This document shows positions 32,953 to 42,893 of a DNA stretch of 57,133 bases, one piece after another (position 1 is the stretch's first letter; each line of letters starts with the position of its first letter). This DNA comes from Alphaproteobacteria bacterium. GTDB lineage: Bacteria; Pseudomonadota; Alphaproteobacteria; Micropepsales; Micropepsaceae. The DNA is taken from the NCBI GenBank assembly GCA_025361185.1, contig JANYAR010000120.1, positions 1 through 57,133 of the forward strand, read 5' to 3'. The position numbers and the translations under genes are program-made. The notes beneath the pieces are model-generated. The model did no database searches and was not told where the DNA came from. It saw only the letters and a list, made by a program, of their open reading frames with translations.

Positions 32953-34626
32953 ATGGAAATCTGGCATCAGGTCTACGACCCGCTGAACAACAAGTTCCTG
33001 TCCACCGTGGTCGCCGCGCTGCCGATCGTGCTGTTGCTCCTGATGATCGCCTCCAACAAGGTGAAGACCTACTGGGCGGCGGCGATCGCGCTGGCCCTGA
33101 CCATTCTGGTGGCACACTATATCTTCACCATGCCGGCGGAGATGGCTCTCAAGTCGGCGAGCCTAGGCGCCGTGGACGGGTTCTGCAAAATCGGCTGGAT
33201 CATTCTGAACGTGCTGTTCCTCTATCGCCTGACGGTCGAAAAAGGCCTGTTCGCGGTGTTCCAGCATTCTCTGGGCCGCATTACCGCCGACCGGCGGCTG
33301 CAAATCCTGCTGATTGCCTTCTGCTTTGGCGCCTTCTTCGAAGGCGCGGCCGGTTTCGGCACCCCGGTAGCGGTGGTATCGGCCATGCTGATGGGGTTGG
33401 GCTTCTCCCCCCTCACCGCCGCGGCGATGGCGCTGTTCGCCAACACCGCCACCGTGGCCTTCGGGGCCATCGGTGCGCCGATTCAGGGCTTGGTGTCATC
33501 CTCCGGCATTGACGCGATGACACTGGGCAAGGCGATCGGCATTCAGTCGGTGCCCTTCTCATTCATGATGCCGTTCTTCATGCTGTGGATGTTCTGCGGC
33601 TGGAAAAAGACGCTGGCGGTGACGCCCGCGATCCTGGTGGCGGCACTGTCCTTCTCCATCCCGCAGTTCATTTTCTCTTACTATGTCAGCCCTTTCATCG
33701 TTGACGTGGCGGCGGGCGGCATTTCACTGGCTTGCATGGTCATGTTCCTGCGTGTCTGGAAGCCGGCGGAAATTCTGACCGATCCCACCATGCGCTTTCC
33801 CGACGACAGCCATAGCGAAGTCAAAATTCCGCCGCCGCTGGACGCTTTGCCGACCGCCCAGCAGGTGATCAGGGCCTGGACGCCCTGGGTCATCCTCTGC
33901 GTCGTCCTGGCCTTCTGGGCCACGGATTATTGGAAGCATCTCGCCGCCGTGCTGTTCGCGCCGAAATTCCCCATCCCCGGCCTGGACAAGATGATCATGG
34001 CGATGCCTCCGGTGGTGCGCGCGCCCACGGCGCAGGCCGGCGTCTTCCTGTTCTCGTTCCTCACCTATTCGGGAACGGGCGTCCTGTTATCGGGTGTTGT
34101 CGCGGGCCTGCTGATGGGCTTTTCGCCCGTGGGGCTGGTGAAGAGCTGGTTCAAGACCATCTATGCCGTGCGCTTCGCCCTGATCACTATCACCCTGATG
34201 CTGTCGCTCGCCACCCTGACCGGCAGCTCCGGCATCCAGGGCACTCTGGGCCTGGCCTTTGCCGCGACCGGCGTGCTCTTCCCCTTCTTCAGCGCGGTGC
34301 TGGGCTGGCTGGGCGTGGCGGCGACGGGTTCAGACACCTCGGCCAACGTCCTGTTCGGCGGCCTGCAGGTGGTGGCGGCCAACCCGGCGCACTTCCATCG
34401 GGTGCTGATGGCGGCGGCCAATTCCACCGGCGGCTGCATGGGCAAGATCATCGCGATCTCCTCGATCGTGATCGCCTCGGCGGCCACCGGCTGGACGGGC
34501 AGCGAGGGCAAGATCCTGCGCTTCGTCTTCCCGGCCGCAATCTTCTGGGGCGTTATGGTCGGCCTTCTGGTGATGCTGCAGGCCTATGTTATCCCCTGGA
34601 GCGTGCCGCCAATGCCGGGCCTGTGA
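32953..34626 (+). CDS. LctP family permease (L-lactate or glycolate)
   Basis: Inner-membrane proton symporter of the LctP family, which contains LldP (lactate) and GlcA (glycolate). 557 residues with about 12-14 helices. Family landmarks: CFGAFFEGAAGFGTPVAVVS, NTATVAFGAIGAPIQGL, GSSGIQGTLGLAFAATGVLF and GWLGVAATGSDTSANVLFG. ATG 32953 is preceded by an AAGAGGGGG ribosome site. The next gene on the strand is malate synthase G, which consumes glyoxylate made from glycolate; that neighbour favours a glycolate permease, although no glycolate oxidase genes are present here. An intrinsic terminator follows. Confidence 0.93.
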   Translation: MEIWHQVYDPLNNKFLSTVVAALPIVLLLLMIASNKVKTYWAAAIALALTILVAHYIFTMPAEMALKSASLGAVDGFCKIGWIILNVLFLYRLTVEKGLFAVFQHSLGRITADRRLQILLIAFCFGAFFEGAAGFGTPVAVVSAMLMGLGFSPLTAAAMALFANTATVAFGAIGAPIQGLVSSSGIDAMTLGKAIGIQSVPFSFMMPFFMLWMFCGWKKTLAVTPAILVAALSFSIPQFIFSYYVSPFIVDVAAGGISLACMVMFLRVWKPAEILTDPTMRFPDDSHSEVKIPPPLDALPTAQQVIRAWTPWVILCVVLAFWATDYWKHLAAVLFAPKFPIPGLDKMIMAMPPVVRAPTAQAGVFLFSFLTYSGTGVLLSGVVAGLLMGFSPVGLVKSWFKTIYAVRFALITITLMLSLATLTGSSGIQGTLGLAFAATGVLFPFFSAVLGWLGVAATGSDTSANVLFGGLQVVAANPAHFHRVLMAAANSTGGCMGKIIAISSIVIASAATGWTGSEGKILRFVFPAAIFWGVMVGLLVMLQAYVIPWSVPPMPGL

Positions 34627-34650
34627 CAAGTCGCGCATTCGCATGACAAT

Positions 34651-34683
34651 GGCCGGGCCGAAAGGTCCGGCCTTTTCATTTTG
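34651..34683 (+). terminator. Intrinsic terminator after the LctP permease gene
   Basis: GGCCGGGCC and GGTCCGGCC arms (one G-U pair) close on a GAAA tetraloop and are followed by a T-rich tail (TTTTCATTTT). It is the clearest Rho-independent terminator in the window and suggests glcB has its own promoter. Confidence 0.88.
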
Positions 34684-34710
34684 ACCCAGTCCCATGCGCT
34701 GCTCTAGGCT
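34681..34710 (+). promoter_or_regulatory. Possible glcB promoter
   Basis: TTGACC (34681-34686) with an 18-bp spacer to TAGGCT (34705-34710), 30 nt before the glcB start. The -10 is weak (three of six consensus bases) and the -35 abuts the terminator tail. Confidence 0.35.
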
Positions 34711-34739
34711 ATGGGCAACCCTCTCAAAAGAAGAACATC

Positions 34740-36884
34740 ATGGCGGATAGAGTTTCGGTTCACGGTCTGCAGGTCGCGCGTGAATTGCATGACTTCATTT
34801 CGAAGGAAGCCCTGCCCGGCAGCGGCGTTGACGCGGACAAATTCTGGGCAGGCTTTGCCGCCCTTGCCGTCAAACTGATGCCGCAAAACAGGGCCTTGCT
34901 GGCCGAGCGCGACCGGCTGCAGGCGGCGATCGATGGCTGGCATAAAGCCAACCCCGCCAGGCCGATTGATCCAGCCGCCTATACCGCCTTCCTGAAAGAG
35001 ATCGGCTATCTGCAGCCCGAAGGCCCCGACTTCCAGATCGGTACCGCCAATGTCGATCCGGAAATCGCCACTGTGGCGGGTCCACAGCTGGTGGTGCCGC
35101 TGACCAATGCGCGCTTTGCGCTCAATGCCGCCAATGCCCGCTGGGGCAGCCTGTATGACGCGCTGTACGGCACCGACGTGATTGCGCAGGACGCGGCGGC
35201 CGGCAAGGGCTACAATCCCAAGCGCGGCGAGAAAGTTATCGCGTTCGCCCGCGAGGCGCTGGACAGGTGCGCTCCCCTGGTGAGCGGATCATGGAAAGAC
35301 ACGGGGCCTATGGCGATTGAAGGCGGCGCCTTGAAACCGGCGCTCAAGAATCCGGCGCAGTTCAAGGGCTATACTGGCGCGCCGTCCGATCCCTCCGTTA
35401 TCCTGCTGGCGCATAACGGGCTGCACATCGAAGTCCACAGGGATCGCAACACGCCCATCGGCAAGGCGGATGCCGCCGGGATCAGCGATGTGGTGCTGGA
35501 ATCGGCCATCACCACCATCATGGACTGCGAAGACTCCATCGCCGCCGTGGACGCCGAAGACAAGGCAGGCGCCTATCGCAACTGGCTGGGCCTGATGAAC
35601 GCCACCCTGACCGCCAGCTTCGAGAAGGGCGGCAAGACTATGCAACGCGCCGCCAACCCGGACCGCGACTATACCGCGCCGCCCTCTTCGGAGAATAACG
35701 GCGGGAAATTGACTCTCCCTGGCCGCAGCCTGCTGTTCATCCGCAATGTCGGCCATCTGATGACCAGCGACGCCATCCTGCTTCCAGACGGCAGCGAGAT
35801 CGGCGAAGGCCTGATGGACGGCGTTGTCACCAGCCTGATCGCCCTGCATGACATTCGCGGGCAACGCCGCAACAGCCGCAAGGGCAGCATCTATATCGTC
35901 AAGCCCAAGATGCATGGCCCCAGCGAAGTGGCCTTTACCAGCACGCTGTTCGACAGCGTGGAGGACGTGCTGGGCCTTGAGCGCAACACCATCAAGATGG
36001 GGGTGATGGACGAGGAACGCCGCACTTCCACCAACCTGAAGGAATGCATTCGCGCCGCCAAGGACCGCATCGTCTTCATCAATACCGGCTTTCTGGACCG
36101 TACCGGCGATGAGATGCACACCTCGATGTTTGCGGGCCCGATGGTGCGCAAGGGAGAGATGAAGACGTCCAAATGGCTTACCGCCTATGAAGACCAGAAT
36201 GTGGACATCGGCTTGGCCTGCGGTTTCCAGGACAAAGCCCAGATCGGCAAGGGCATGTGGGCGATGCCCGATCGTATGGCCGACATGATGAAAACCAAGA
36301 TCTGCCACCCTATGGCGGGCGCATCTTGCGCCTGGGTGCCCTCACCCACCGCCGCCACGCTTCACGCCCTGCATTATCATCAAGTCAGTGTGAAGGCGCG
36401 GCAGGATGAATTGAAATCACGGCCGCGCGCCAAACTGTCCGACATCCTGACCATTCCGCTGGCCGACCGGCCCAACTGGTCCCCAGAGGAAGTGCAACAG
36501 GAACTGGACAACAATGCCCAAGGCATATTGGGCTATGTGGTGCGCTGGGTGGATCAGGGTGTGGGCTGTTCCAAGGTGCCCGACATCCACAATGTGGGTC
36601 TCATGGAAGACCGCGCCACCTTGCGCATTTCCAGTCAGCATATCGCCAACTGGCTGCTGCACGGCATCGCCAAGGAAGACCAGGTGCGCGAAACTTTGAA
36701 GCGCATGGCCAAGGTGGTGGACCAGCAGAACGCCGGCGACCCGCTGTATCAGCCCATGGCGCCCGGCTATGACGGCATCGCGTTTAAGGCCGCCTGCGAT
36801 TTGGTATTCAAGGGCAAGGAACAACCATCCGGCTATACCGAGCCGCTGCTGCATCAGGCGCGACGCGACATCAAAGGCGACTAA
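34740..36884 (+). CDS. glcB: Malate synthase G
   Basis: Cytoplasmic enzyme that condenses glyoxylate with acetyl-CoA to malate, for growth on glycolate, C2 compounds or fatty acids. 714 residues, in line with the 720-residue G isoform. Landmarks: the Mg2+-binding acid in [39 protein letters not shown], the [16 protein letters not shown] loop, [13 protein letters not shown], and the catalytic-base region in [18 protein letters not shown]. No isocitrate lyase is in the window. Its stop overlaps that of the convergent leuB by four bases. Confidence 0.97.
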   Translation: MADRVSVHGLQVARELHDFISKEALPGSGVDADKFWAGFAALAVKLMPQNRALLAERDRLQAAIDGWHKANPARPIDPAAYTAFLKEIGYLQPEGPDFQIGTANVDPEIATVAGPQLVVPLTNARFALNAANARWGSLYDALYGTDVIAQDAAAGKGYNPKRGEKVIAFAREALDRCAPLVSGSWKDTGPMAIEGGALKPALKNPAQFKGYTGAPSDPSVILLAHNGLHIEVHRDRNTPIGKADAAGISDVVLESAITTIMDCEDSIAAVDAEDKAGAYRNWLGLMNATLTASFEKGGKTMQRAANPDRDYTAPPSSENNGGKLTLPGRSLLFIRNVGHLMTSDAILLPDGSEIGEGLMDGVVTSLIALHDIRGQRRNSRKGSIYIVKPKMHGPSEVAFTSTLFDSVEDVLGLERNTIKMGVMDEERRTSTNLKECIRAAKDRIVFINTGFLDRTGDEMHTSMFAGPMVRKGEMKTSKWLTAYEDQNVDIGLACGFQDKAQIGKGMWAMPDRMADMMKTKICHPMAGASCAWVPSPTAATLHALHYHQVSVKARQDELKSRPRAKLSDILTIPLADRPNWSPEEVQQELDNNAQGILGYVVRWVDQGVGCSKVPDIHNVGLMEDRATLRISSQHIANWLLHGIAKEDQVRETLKRMAKVVDQQNAGDPLYQPMAPGYDGIAFKAACDLVFKGKEQPSGYTEPLLHQARRDIKGD

Positions 36885-37984
36885 GCGCTTTTGTCCAGCG
36901 CCTTGAGGATGACATCGGTCATGGCCGTGGTGCCGAGCTTGGTCATGCCCGGCTGCATGATGTCGCCGGTGCGGTAACCGTCGGCCAGCACCCTGTCCAC
37001 CGCCTTTTCCAGCCGCGCCGCTTCATCCTTCATGCCGAACGAATACCGCAGGCACATGGCGAAGGAGAGGATGGAGGCGATGGGATTGGCCAGACCCTTG
37101 CCCGCGATGTCGGGCGCGCTGCCATGGATCGGCTCGTACAGCGCGGCGGGCAAGCCGTTGGCTTTCTTGTCGCCCAGGGACGCTGACGGCAGCATGCCGA
37201 TGGAGCCGGTCAACTGCGCCGCTTCATCCGACAGCACATCGCCGAACAGATTGTCGGTCACCAGCACGTCGAACTGCTTGGGATTGCGCACCAGCTGCAT
37301 GGCGGCATTGTCGGCCAGGATGTGGTGCAGTTCGACATCGGCATAATCGCGCTTGTGCAGGGCGGTGATGACTTCCTTCCACAATACGCCGGTGACCATC
37401 ACATTCGATTTTTCGGCGCTGTGCACTTTGTTGGAGCGCAAACGCGCCATCTCAAAAGCGACGCGGCAGACGCGCTCGATCTCGCTGGTGGTATAAACGC
37501 CGGTGTCCACGGCGCGCTTCTGGCCGTCCGGCAGCGTGGTGGTTTTCTTGGGTTCGCCGAAATAGACCCCGCCCATCAGTTCGCGCACGATCAGGATATC
37601 CAGGCCTGAGACGATCTCGGGCTTGAGGGTGGACGCATCCTTCAACGCATCAAAGCACAGCGCCGGGCGCAAATTGGCATAGACGCCCATGTCCTTGCGG
37701 ACACGCAGCAGCCCGCGCTCGGCGCGCTTTTCGAACGGCAACCCGTCCCACTTGGGCCCGCCCACCGAACCCATCAGCACCGCGTCGGCGGCAATCGCCT
37801 TCACAAAAGTCTCGTCGGGATCGGGCCGGCCGGTGGCGTCAATCGCGGCCCCGCCCAGCAGCGCTTCCTCGGTCTTGTAGGGCAGGCCCTTTTGGCCATA
37901 CCAGCCGACCACCCGCATGGTGGCGTCCAGAACTTCGGGGCCGATGCCGTCACCCGGCAGCAGAAGCAGCTTGTATTCGTTCAT
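36881..37984 (-). CDS. leuB: 3-Isopropylmalate dehydrogenase
   Basis: Oxidatively decarboxylates 3-isopropylmalate with NAD+ in leucine synthesis. 367 residues, normal. Landmarks: [20 protein letters not shown] at the N-terminus, [32 protein letters not shown], and the substrate/metal Asp residues in [20 protein letters not shown]. It follows leuD after a 13-nt gap, so both are one operon. The large isomerase subunit gene leuC is not adjacent in the window. Confidence 0.97.
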   Translation of the reverse strand: MNEYKLLLLPGDGIGPEVLDATMRVVGWYGQKGLPYKTEEALLGGAAIDATGRPDPDETFVKAIAADAVLMGSVGGPKWDGLPFEKRAERGLLRVRKDMGVYANLRPALCFDALKDASTLKPEIVSGLDILIVRELMGGVYFGEPKKTTTLPDGQKRAVDTGVYTTSEIERVCRVAFEMARLRSNKVHSAEKSNVMVTGVLWKEVITALHKRDYADVELHHILADNAAMQLVRNPKQFDVLVTDNLFGDVLSDEAAQLTGSIGMLPSASLGDKKANGLPAALYEPIHGSAPDIAGKGLANPIASILSFAMCLRYSFGMKDEAARLEKAVDRVLADGYRTGDIMQPGMTKLGTTAMTDVILKALDKSA

Positions 37985-37997
37985 CGGGGAGCTCGTC

Positions 37998-38603
37998 TTA
38001 TAGCCAGGGCGTCTGCGTGTGCTGGTTTTTCTCGAAGGTGGAAATCTTGTCCTCGGCCCGCAGGGTCAGGCTGATATCGTCCCAGCCGTTCATCAGAACC
38101 TGCTTGCGGAAAGCGTCGACCTCGAACTTGATCATGCCGCCGTCGGGACCGCGGATCTCCTGCTTCTCCAGGTCGATGGAGATGACGGCATTGGCGCCGC
38201 GCTCGGCATCATCCATCAACTTGTTCACGTCTTCCTGCGGCAGTGTGATCGGCAGAATGCCGTTCTTGAAACAGTTGCCATAGAAGATGTCGGCGAAGCT
38301 GGGCGCGATGACGCAGCGGATGCCGAAATCCAGCAGCGCCCAGGGCGCGTGCTCGCGGCTGGAGCCGCAGCCGAAATTGTTGCCTGCCACCAAGATCTTG
38401 GCCTTGCGATAGGCCGGCTTGTTGAGCACAAAATCCGGCTTCTCGCTGCCGTCCTGGTTGAAGCGCATCTCGTCGAACAGCGCCTTGCCAAGTCCGGTGC
38501 GATGGATGGTCTTCAGGTATTGTTTGGGGATGATCATGTCGGTGTCGACATTGATCATGTTCAGGGGGGCGGCGACGCCCTCGAGCTTGTTGAAAGGTTC
38601 CAT
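37998..38603 (-). CDS. leuD: 3-Isopropylmalate dehydratase small subunit
   Basis: Swivel-domain subunit of isopropylmalate isomerase, which needs LeuC for the iron-sulfur active site. ATG 38603 gives 201 residues beginning [14 protein letters not shown], the family start; an upstream ATG at 38675 would add 24 atypical residues. Landmarks: [36 protein letters not shown] and [21 protein letters not shown]. First gene of leuD-leuB here. leuC must be encoded elsewhere. Confidence 0.96.
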   Translation of the reverse strand: MEPFNKLEGVAAPLNMINVDTDMIIPKQYLKTIHRTGLGKALFDEMRFNQDGSEKPDFVLNKPAYRKAKILVAGNNFGCGSSREHAPWALLDFGIRCVIAPSFADIFYGNCFKNGILPITLPQEDVNKLMDDAERGANAVISIDLEKQEIRGPDGGMIKFEVDAFRKQVLMNGWDDISLTLRAEDKISTFEKNQHTQTPWL

Positions 38604-38663
38604 GGGGCGGGGACCATAGCCAATTTCGCGAAAAAGTGAACACCCTCTCGGTGAGACAATTAG

Positions 38664-38681
38664 GTCCCCGGCCAAGGGGAC
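38664..38681. terminator. Hairpin between MFS gene and leuD
   Basis: GTCCCC (38664-38669) and GGGGAC (38676-38681) with a six-base loop, next to a CGGC-TTTT-GCCG pair on the minus strand. These could end the MFS transcript before leuD; no long U-tract is present. Confidence 0.4.
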
Positions 38682-38726
38682 TTAATGCCGGCAAAAGCCG
38701 AGTTTTTCATGCCAATCGGGCCCGGT

Positions 38727-40004
38727 TCAAACCACCGGGCTGGTGCTGTCGGGCGCCAGCTTGCGCCCCGCATCGATCTGGGTGAACAGCGCCGCGCCCA
38801 GCAACGAAAGGACCGAGACGGCATAGAAGGCTGAATTCCAGCCCCAGGCGTTGACGATGAATACCGTCACCGTGGCCATGATGGCGCCGCCGATATTGCC
38901 GGCAGTATTCATCACCGCCGAGCAGGATCCCGCGAAGCTGCCGCCGATGTCCAGGGTCACGGCCCAGGCATTGCCCACCACCAGCTCCAGCCCGAACACG
39001 GTGAGGCCGAACAAGGCGGCGCTGATGTAGCGGTCAGGTTCCAGCACCGCCAATGGACAGCAGACCGCTGCGATCAGAAAGCCGGCGATCGCCACGCTCT
39101 GGCGGGCGAATTTGATGCGCCCCGTCTTGTGGATGATCATGTCGGAGAACAGGCCGCCGCAGATGTCGCCCACCACGCCCGCCGCCAGCGGCAGACTGGC
39201 GAAGAAGCCCATTTCCTTCAGCGAGTAGCCGCGCGCCGCATCCAGGTATTTCGGATAATAGGCAATGAACATGTTGAGCGCGTATCCGTAGCAGAAATAC
39301 ATCGCCGCCACCGTCCACATCTGCCTGGAGCCCAAGATGAGCTTCCAGGGGATCGGCGGACGGCCCTTGGCATCGCCAAGCGCGGCAACGATCTTTCCGC
39401 GCTCGCCTTCATTGACGCCGGCATGTTCGCTGGGCACGTCGCGATAATACCAGAACCACACTGCGGCCCAGACGATGCCGACCAGACCGAATATGAAGAA
39501 CGGCAGGTGCCAAGTGTAACGGGCGATCAGGAACGCCACCAACACCGGCGTCACCGCGCCGGCCAGGCGCGAGCCCGCATGGGTGGTGCCCTGGGCGATG
39601 CCGCGTTCGCCGGGCAGCATCCAGCGCGACAAAGCGCGGTTGGCGATGGGAAAGGCGCCGGCTTCGCCGAAGCCGATCAATGCCACGCAGACCATCAGCA
39701 TCGTGACCGAGAAGGAAAAGCCGGTAACGATGGTGAAGATCGACCACCACACCACCACGCTGGCCATGGCGATACGCGGTCCGACGCGGTCGCCGAACCA
39801 GCCGCCTGGAATCTGGAACAGGGCGTAGGCCCATTGGTAGCAGCTCTGGATCAGGCCCAGCGTGATCAGCGTGAAGCCGAATTCCTTCTGGATCACCGGC
39901 AGGGCGTTGGAGAGCAGCACCCGGTCCAGATAGGTGATGAAATAGGCCGCCACCGTCAGCGCCAGGATGATGTGGCGCACGCGCGTCGGCTTGGCAGTGG
40001 ACAT
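38727..40004 (-). CDS. MFS transporter, anion:cation symporter (sugar-acid) type
   Basis: Inner-membrane proton symporter, 425 residues, 12 helices. ATG 40004 has a strong GGGGAG ribosome site; the longer frame from 40073 lacks one. The ACS-family character shows in LTVAAYFITYLDRVLLSNAL, GLIQSCYQWAYALFQIPGGW with the MFS GDRVGPR loop, and the second-half loop GGLFSDMIIHKTGRIKFAR. The family includes DgoT (galactonate) and GudP (glucarate). With dgoK and dgoA 4 kb away, uptake of a hexonate or keto-deoxy-hexonate is a reasonable guess. It lies 95 nt downstream of the amidohydrolase gene on the same strand. Confidence 0.88.
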   Translation of the reverse strand: MSTAKPTRVRHIILALTVAAYFITYLDRVLLSNALPVIQKEFGFTLITLGLIQSCYQWAYALFQIPGGWFGDRVGPRIAMASVVVWWSIFTIVTGFSFSVTMLMVCVALIGFGEAGAFPIANRALSRWMLPGERGIAQGTTHAGSRLAGAVTPVLVAFLIARYTWHLPFFIFGLVGIVWAAVWFWYYRDVPSEHAGVNEGERGKIVAALGDAKGRPPIPWKLILGSRQMWTVAAMYFCYGYALNMFIAYYPKYLDAARGYSLKEMGFFASLPLAAGVVGDICGGLFSDMIIHKTGRIKFARQSVAIAGFLIAAVCCPLAVLEPDRYISAALFGLTVFGLELVVGNAWAVTLDIGGSFAGSCSAVMNTAGNIGGAIMATVTVFIVNAWGWNSAFYAVSVLSLLGAALFTQIDAGRKLAPDSTSPVV

Positions 40005-40099
40005 GGGCTGCTCCCCTTTAACGACGCCGCATAGGAGGTTCTTGGCCTCCCGCGCTGACGTGCTTAGATGCAATCACGAAACGGCGCTTCTGTGACAAC

Positions 40100-41530
40100 T
40101 CAATAGGGCATGACCGGCGACACGGTCGAGCTGCCGCCAGTACAGGCTTTGGCCGCCCGGTCGCGGCAGGTCTGCCAGATGGTGGGCACGGAATTGCCCG
40201 CGATATAGACCGCCGCGATCGTCTCGGTGTTGCGGATATCATCCAGCGGATTTTTCTCCAGCACCACCAGATCGGCCCACTTGCCCGCCGCAATGCTGCC
40301 GATGCTGGTGTCGCCCAGCCAGCGGGCATTGTCGCTGGTGGCGGACTTGATGGCCTCCATCGGGGTGCGGCCCGTCATCACTTCCAACTGCATTTCCTCA
40401 TGCGCGTTAAAGCCCGGGAACCGGCCATTGGGACCGCTGTCGGTTCCCATGCCGGTATTCACGCCGGCCTGAACCATCGCCTGATAATTTTCCAGCGCCT
40501 GGAACACGGTGCGGTCCATGTCAAAGAAGACTTTCCTTTCGTAGGGCAGGCCGGGGAAGCGCGTCGGGCCCAGCACCACGGCCTTTTCCCGGGCCGGGCT
40601 TCGCAGCGCATCCAAGGTGCCGGGCGTGACGCCCCGGGTGAAGAAGGGATCCTGCAGCCAGGGCATGATCGCCAGGCTGTAGGCCATCTCGCGGCTCAAG
40701 GTTGAAGACACCATCCAGACGCCCTTGGCCTTCATCATGTCCAGCAGTTCGGAGTCCACCGGCTGGTCGCGCACCATATGGCCGAAGCCGTCCACGCCTT
40801 CGTGTATCAGTTCCTTGGCATCGGCGAGATAAAAGATGTGCGCCACGGCCCGCAGATGATGCTTGTGCGCCTGATCGATGATCGCGCTGGAGACTTCATA
40901 GGTCATCTTGACGGGGATGGTTTTGCGCTCGTCGTCCATCCAGAGCTTGATGAAGTCCACGCCCTTGGCAGCCTGCTGATCGACAAGCGTGCGCGCCTCT
41001 TGCGGCGTGGAAATCGGCTGCGTCACGCCCACAAGACCACCATAGCCGCCCTTCATAACCGCGCCCTGACCAGAGCTGAAGAGCCGCGCCATGTTGGGAC
41101 GGCTCTTGCGCTGCTGATTGCGCATGTCGAGGACGAAGTCCTTGTCGGTGCCCAGCACCTGAACGGCGGTGACGCCGTAAGCGGCATAGATCTTCAGATC
41201 GGCTTGGACATTCTCGGGGGTTTCGTATTTCTCATCCTGGGTGACGTCATGCATCATGCCGACATGGACATGGCTGTCGATGATGCCGGGCATCACAAAC
41301 TTGCCGGACATGTCCCTGATTTTGGCACCCTTGGGGGCCTTCAGGCTGGCCACCGGCCCCACCCAGGCAATCTTGCCGTCGGTCATCACAATGGCTGAGC
41401 CGGGCATGGAGGCCGCGCCTGTCCCATCGATCACCGTGACGTTCTTCAGGATCGTGGTTTCGGCCAAAGACGCCCCGGACGTCACAAGGCTCGCGGCGAA
41501 CAGCGCCGCCGCCAGTTTCAGACCCTGCAT
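40100..41530 (-). CDS. Exported amidohydrolase (imidazolonepropionase/prolidase-like)
   Basis: Metal-dependent hydrolase of the amidohydrolase superfamily, 476 residues. ATG 41530 follows a GGGAG ribosome site and yields a clear 22-residue signal peptide (LAAALFAASLVTSGASLA), so it acts in the periplasm. Metal ligands of the binuclear site are present: HVHV after GIIDS, a Lys in VDFIKLWMDD that may be carbamylated, His in AVAHIFY, His in GFGHMV, and Asp in MGTDSG. The C-terminal IAAGKWADLVVLEKNPLDD is typical. Substrate is unknown; exported relatives cleave Xaa-Pro dipeptides or cyclic amides. It is divergent from the SMP-30-like gene, with a structured leader between them. Confidence 0.9.
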   Translation of the reverse strand: MQGLKLAAALFAASLVTSGASLAETTILKNVTVIDGTGAASMPGSAIVMTDGKIAWVGPVASLKAPKGAKIRDMSGKFVMPGIIDSHVHVGMMHDVTQDEKYETPENVQADLKIYAAYGVTAVQVLGTDKDFVLDMRNQQRKSRPNMARLFSSGQGAVMKGGYGGLVGVTQPISTPQEARTLVDQQAAKGVDFIKLWMDDERKTIPVKMTYEVSSAIIDQAHKHHLRAVAHIFYLADAKELIHEGVDGFGHMVRDQPVDSELLDMMKAKGVWMVSSTLSREMAYSLAIMPWLQDPFFTRGVTPGTLDALRSPAREKAVVLGPTRFPGLPYERKVFFDMDRTVFQALENYQAMVQAGVNTGMGTDSGPNGRFPGFNAHEEMQLEVMTGRTPMEAIKSATSDNARWLGDTSIGSIAAGKWADLVVLEKNPLDDIRNTETIAAVYIAGNSVPTIWQTCRDRAAKACTGGSSTVSPVMPY

Positions 41531-42007
41531 GTTCCACTCCCAAAAAAATTTGCGCCACGCGCGCCAGTTACCAGCGTTCTTACGGCAGCAGGCACCGAAA
41601 AAAAACAGCAAAGAGTTACGCTGCACTGCGGCAAGAAATACGGCGTGGCTGCGCAAAAAATAATGCCGCCCTCCGGTCGGAAAGCGGCATCAATCCGCGG
41701 GTTTATCCCGCCTCTTTTCGATCCCCAACCGGCGCAACAGTCTAGGGACCAGATGCGCCGCCGTGGCCTTACGCCGATAAGATCTTGATTCTTTGTCTTG
41801 TTTCCTCGACCCCAGCCGGCGGTCTCTGCCGCCTTCACCAAGCGCGGCTCCCTTTTGGCGGGGCCGCTTGCGAAAACACTATGCCATGACACGGCCAAAA
41901 ACAAATGGATCAGGCAAGCTCTCGCTGACCGACGACTTGCTGCGCTGCGGTTTTGCACCTGTGCCAAAAGACGCCTAATTTCTCCGCCATCAAAAAAGGG
42001 GAATGCC
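41531..42007. other. Divergent intergenic region with leader structures
   Basis: 477 nt between the divergent amidohydrolase and SMP-30-like genes. It contains the minus-strand double hairpin at 41655-41711. On the plus strand a possible 30-codon frame (ATG 41886 to stop 41978, start MTRPKTNGSG) ends 29 nt before the SMP-30-like start; it has no recognisable ribosome site or family and is doubtful. Promoters for both genes should be here, but none is clear. Confidence 0.45.
41655..41711 (-). ncRNA. Terminator-bearing leader or small RNA upstream of the amidohydrolase gene
   Basis: On the minus strand a GCGGG-ATAAA-CCCGC hairpin (41711-41697) is followed by ATGCCGC...GCGGCAT (41690-41684 and 41669-41663, 14-nt loop), then TATTTTTT (41662-41655). 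This is a complete intrinsic terminator 125 nt before the amidohydrolase ATG, in the direction of that gene. It could be an attenuated leader or the end of a small RNA. Confidence 0.5.
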
Positions 42008-42865
42008 ATGGAAGAATTTTCGCGCCGTGACGCGATGGCGGGGATGGCGGCGGCCGGCGTCCTGTTTTCCACGTCCGCCTTTGGGGCCAATCCAGTTATT
42101 CCGGAGGCCACCATTGCCGCGCGTAAGAACGCGCCGGTGATTCCGAAAAAGGTGAACCGGCTCTACAACCTCGCGCCCGCTGTCAAGGAGCCCAATGACA
42201 TGCAGTTCGCGCCCAGCGGCGAATTGTGGATTTTGGACCAGGTCGATCCCAACAAGGTGTTCACCATCGATCCCAAGACCGGAAAGGTGCTGGCCAGCGT
42301 CACGACCGAATGCATTCATGGCAGCGGCATCACCTATGGCGACGGCGCTTGGTTTCTCACCTCGACCAAGGTTGTCACCGGCAAGCCTTCGACCCTGAAG
42401 GTCGATCCCAAAACCGGAAAAACCCTCAAGAAATGGGAAACGCCTGGTTGGGGCATCTATGGCGCCTATCTTACGCGCGAGCGCAAGCCGGGCGATCTGC
42501 CGCTGGAATCCGGCGGACATGGCGTGAAATGGGCGGGCCAAAATTCCAGGGGTCAGGGACAATACTGGCTGGCGACGCCGGCGGGCGGCAAGCTTTTCCT
42601 GATCAACGCGGACGCCGGCACCGTGGCGCGCAGCATCCAGGCGCCCTCCATACGCACCCACGGCATCGCGCTGGACGGCGATCACATCTGGTGCGTAGGC
42701 AGCGATGAAGCGGAGATCTACAAGCTGCAGATGTCGGACGGCGCCATTGTCGCCAAGATCGTGCTGGACAAGGTCAATGATCCTTCCCTGCACGGATTGG
42801 ACATCAAGGACGGCGTGTTGTGGTATTGCGATGCCAACAAGGGTTGGATCTGCAACCTGACCTGA
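42008..42865 (+). CDS. Exported SMP-30/Vgb-like beta-propeller protein
   Basis: 285 residues from ATG 42008, after AAAGGGG. The N-terminus FSRRDAMAGMAAAGVLFSTS is a twin-arginine-type leader. The rest is a string of propeller blades in the SMP-30/virginiamycin-lyase style (GELWILDQVDPNKVFTIDPK; KPSTLKVDPKTGKTLKKWET; IHGSGITYGDGAWF; THGIALDGDHIWCVGSD; LHGLDIKDGVLWYCDANKGW). Relatives include gluconolactonases, so a periplasmic sugar lactonase is one reading; a lyase or binding role is equally open, since I cannot place the full metal site. The next gene, a dehydratase-like enzyme, starts 28 nt later, so the two form an operon. Confidence 0.8.
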   Translation: MEEFSRRDAMAGMAAAGVLFSTSAFGANPVIPEATIAARKNAPVIPKKVNRLYNLAPAVKEPNDMQFAPSGELWILDQVDPNKVFTIDPKTGKVLASVTTECIHGSGITYGDGAWFLTSTKVVTGKPSTLKVDPKTGKTLKKWETPGWGIYGAYLTRERKPGDLPLESGGHGVKWAGQNSRGQGQYWLATPAGGKLFLINADAGTVARSIQAPSIRTHGIALDGDHIWCVGSDEAEIYKLQMSDGAIVAKIVLDKVNDPSLHGLDIKDGVLWYCDANKGWICNLT

Positions 42866-42893
42866 AAGAAAAACACCTAGAGAGGAAATGCAT

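Noticed and set aside
39129..40034. Open frame of 301 codons antisense to the MFS carrier
   Set aside because: Composition is typical of a shadow frame; the MFS protein has 12 clear helices and a strong ribosome site.
32800..41960. Shared 16-mer CGACTTGCTGCGCTGC near 32804 and near 41933
   Set aside because: In a GC-rich window of this size one 16-base match is expected by chance at appreciable frequency, and the flanks do not match.
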